6,945 bases of DNA from the NCBI GenBank assembly GCA_030740315.1, contig JASLXN010000072.1, forward strand, positions 325 to 7,269, written 5' to 3'. This document shows positions 6,574 through 6,945 of this stretch, piece after piece. The DNA comes from Dehalococcoidia bacterium (GTDB lineage: Bacteria > Chloroflexota > Dehalococcoidia > JACVQG01 > JAHKAY01). Each line of letters starts with the position of its first letter. Within the stretch, counting starts at the first letter, position 1. Position numbers and translations under genes: made by a program. The notes beneath the pieces were generated by a model that worked only from the letters and a program-made list of their open reading frames with translations, ran no database searches and had not been told where the DNA came from.

Positions 6574-6636
6574 AAATATAATTTGCTTAGTGAACACTTT
6601 CTTCCCACCCGCCAGCCCGGACAATTTCTCAGGGGC

Positions 6637-6652
6637 GGGGGGCGAACCCCCC
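6637..6652 (-). repeat. G6/C6 hairpin with UUCG loop in the leader
   Basis: Six G and six C flank a four-base loop (TTCG on the minus strand, CGAA on the plus strand), giving a very stable short hairpin. Neither side has the T run expected of an intrinsic terminator. Confidence 0.5.
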
Positions 6653-6660
6653 AAACACCT

Positions 6661-6747
6661 CCACAGGCTGACACTGGGAGTCGTTTCTCTTACTATTTCC
6701 ATCAGGGCGGCTTGGCACCGTCCTCCCTGTGCCACAGCCTGAGACTG
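6661..6747. repeat. Imperfect 16-base direct repeat pair
   Basis: The plus-strand 16-mers at 6661-6676 (CCACAGGCTGACACTG) and 6732-6747 (CCACAGCCTGAGACTG) match at 14 of 16 positions. They bracket the hairpin-capable segment 6704-6724, in which AGGGCGG faces CCGTCCT around a 7-base loop. They may be a protein-binding pair or parts of one RNA fold. Confidence 0.4.
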
Positions 6748-6753
6748 ATTATA
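6748..6753 (-). promoter_or_regulatory. Candidate -10 element for the Lin0512-family gene
   Basis: On the minus strand a perfect TATAAT occurs in an AT-rich stretch (6748-6772) that stands out from the GC-rich surroundings, just past the TatD stop. I see no good -35 at 17 bases, so the call is tentative. If correct, the transcript starts near 6741 with a leader of about 180 bases. Confidence 0.35.
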
Positions 6754-6770
6754 TGCATAATATTATCAAC

Positions 6771-6945
6771 TTACCTCGTAAAAAGCCTATTGAAGTTGGC
6801 TGTTGTATGCCGGGCCACCTCATTCGGGGTAACACCCTTTATTCGGGCCAGCTTCTCTGCCACCTGGCGTACATGGGCCGGCTCGGTGGCCCGGCCGGGC
6901 ATCGGGTAGGTGTCCGTCTCAAGGAGCAGCCTTTCCAAGGGCAGT
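6771..6945 (-). CDS. TatD-family metal-dependent hydrolase, C-terminal fragment (5' end outside window)
   Basis: The final 57 residues of a TatD-like amidohydrolase-fold enzyme are present, ending in TAA at 6771-6773. Complete members are about 250-265 residues and act as Mg-dependent nucleases or related hydrolases. The fragment LPLERLLLETD matches the family pattern P..RLLLETD, in which the Asp (fragment residue 11) is a metal and active-site residue. EPAHVRQVAEKLARIKGV and the closing helix EVARHTTANFNRLF also match. The usual ETDSPYL is ETDTYPMPGR here, a variation seen within this broad family. The rest of the gene lies beyond position 6945. It is on the same strand as the next two genes but 210 bases from the Lin0512 start, so it probably forms a separate transcription unit. 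Confidence 0.85.
   Translation of the reverse strand, partial: LPLERLLLETDTYPMPGRATEPAHVRQVAEKLARIKGVTPNEVARHTTANFNRLFTR

Larger units (their letters stand above)
6561..6770 (-). other. 210-base gap: possible structured leader of the Lin0512-family gene
   Basis: No gene is seen here. Read on the minus strand, it starts with an AT-rich stretch containing TATAAT and continues into about 180 bases with a mismatched hairpin at 6704-6724, an imperfect direct repeat, and a G6/C6 hairpin at 6637-6652 ahead of the ribosome binding site. I compared it by eye with cobalamin, Moco, TPP, c-di-GMP and other common riboswitch cores and found no convincing match. Confidence 0.45.

Noticed and set aside
6637..6652. 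Intrinsic terminator or tRNA T-arm
   Set aside because: The hairpin has no T run on either side, and the rest of a tRNA cloverleaf is absent.
6561..6674. An N-terminal extension of 38 residues on the Lin0512-family protein
   Set aside because: The family similarity and a well-spaced GGAGG both point to the ATG at 6560. The extension translates the G6/C6 hairpin region and looks non-coding.
6600..6740. A cobalamin, Moco or similar riboswitch on the minus strand
   Set aside because: Fragments such as GGTGCC and CCCAGTG looked suggestive, but the conserved cobalamin core (CCGCCACTG-like and B12-box segments) and the other known cores could not be aligned by eye. Left as an unassigned structured region.
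6256..6909. A long plus-strand open frame (217 codons) opposite the Lin0512 and TatD genes
   Set aside because: The minus strand encodes two recognisable families over the same DNA with good ribosome binding sites. The plus-strand product has no family character and is rich in Arg, Pro, Ser and Thr, as expected from antisense of GC-rich genes.

Overview
The window carries seven protein-coding genes in two blocks that converge on a 161-base gap (4674-4834). The DNA is GC-rich, and several starts have strong GGAGG-type ribosome binding sites. The gene content is a cobalamin-binding domain, a tungsten/molybdenum pterin aldehyde oxidoreductase and a 2-hydroxyacyl-CoA dehydratase/benzoyl-CoA reductase-type Fe-S protein. 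This points to a strictly anaerobic bacterium that metabolises organic or acyl-CoA acids. A Chloroflexota (Dehalococcoidia-like) or similar anaerobe is my guess from gene content alone and was not tested.

Plus-strand block (1-4673): the 3' part of a small B12-binding protein; an amidase-signature enzyme most like the Rhodococcus enantioselective amidases; a divergent aldehyde:ferredoxin oxidoreductase (AOR); and a xylose-isomerase-like TIM-barrel protein (sugar phosphate isomerase/epimerase family). Spacers are 11 bases, 8 bases and a 4-base GTGA overlap, so this is almost certainly one operon. A possible logic is a B12-dependent carbon-skeleton rearrangement, amide hydrolysis to a carboxylate, and AOR-type acid/aldehyde redox chemistry, but no substrate can be read from the sequence.

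Minus-strand block (6945 down to 4835, in transcription order): the C-terminal end of a TatD-family metal-dependent hydrolase; a 210-base gap with an AT-rich promoter-like stretch and several hairpins; a 111-residue Lin0512-family protein of unknown function; a 106-base gap; and a 427-residue 2-hydroxyacyl-CoA dehydratase D-component family protein. No partner subunit or ATP-dependent activator for the last gene is visible in the window.

No tRNA, rRNA, CRISPR array, insertion sequence or phage gene was found. The most notable points are the unusual Fe-S and pterin motifs of the AOR, the altered SxL motif of the B12 domain, the uncommon operon composition, and the long, possibly structured leader before the Lin0512 gene. 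None of these by itself proves a new system.
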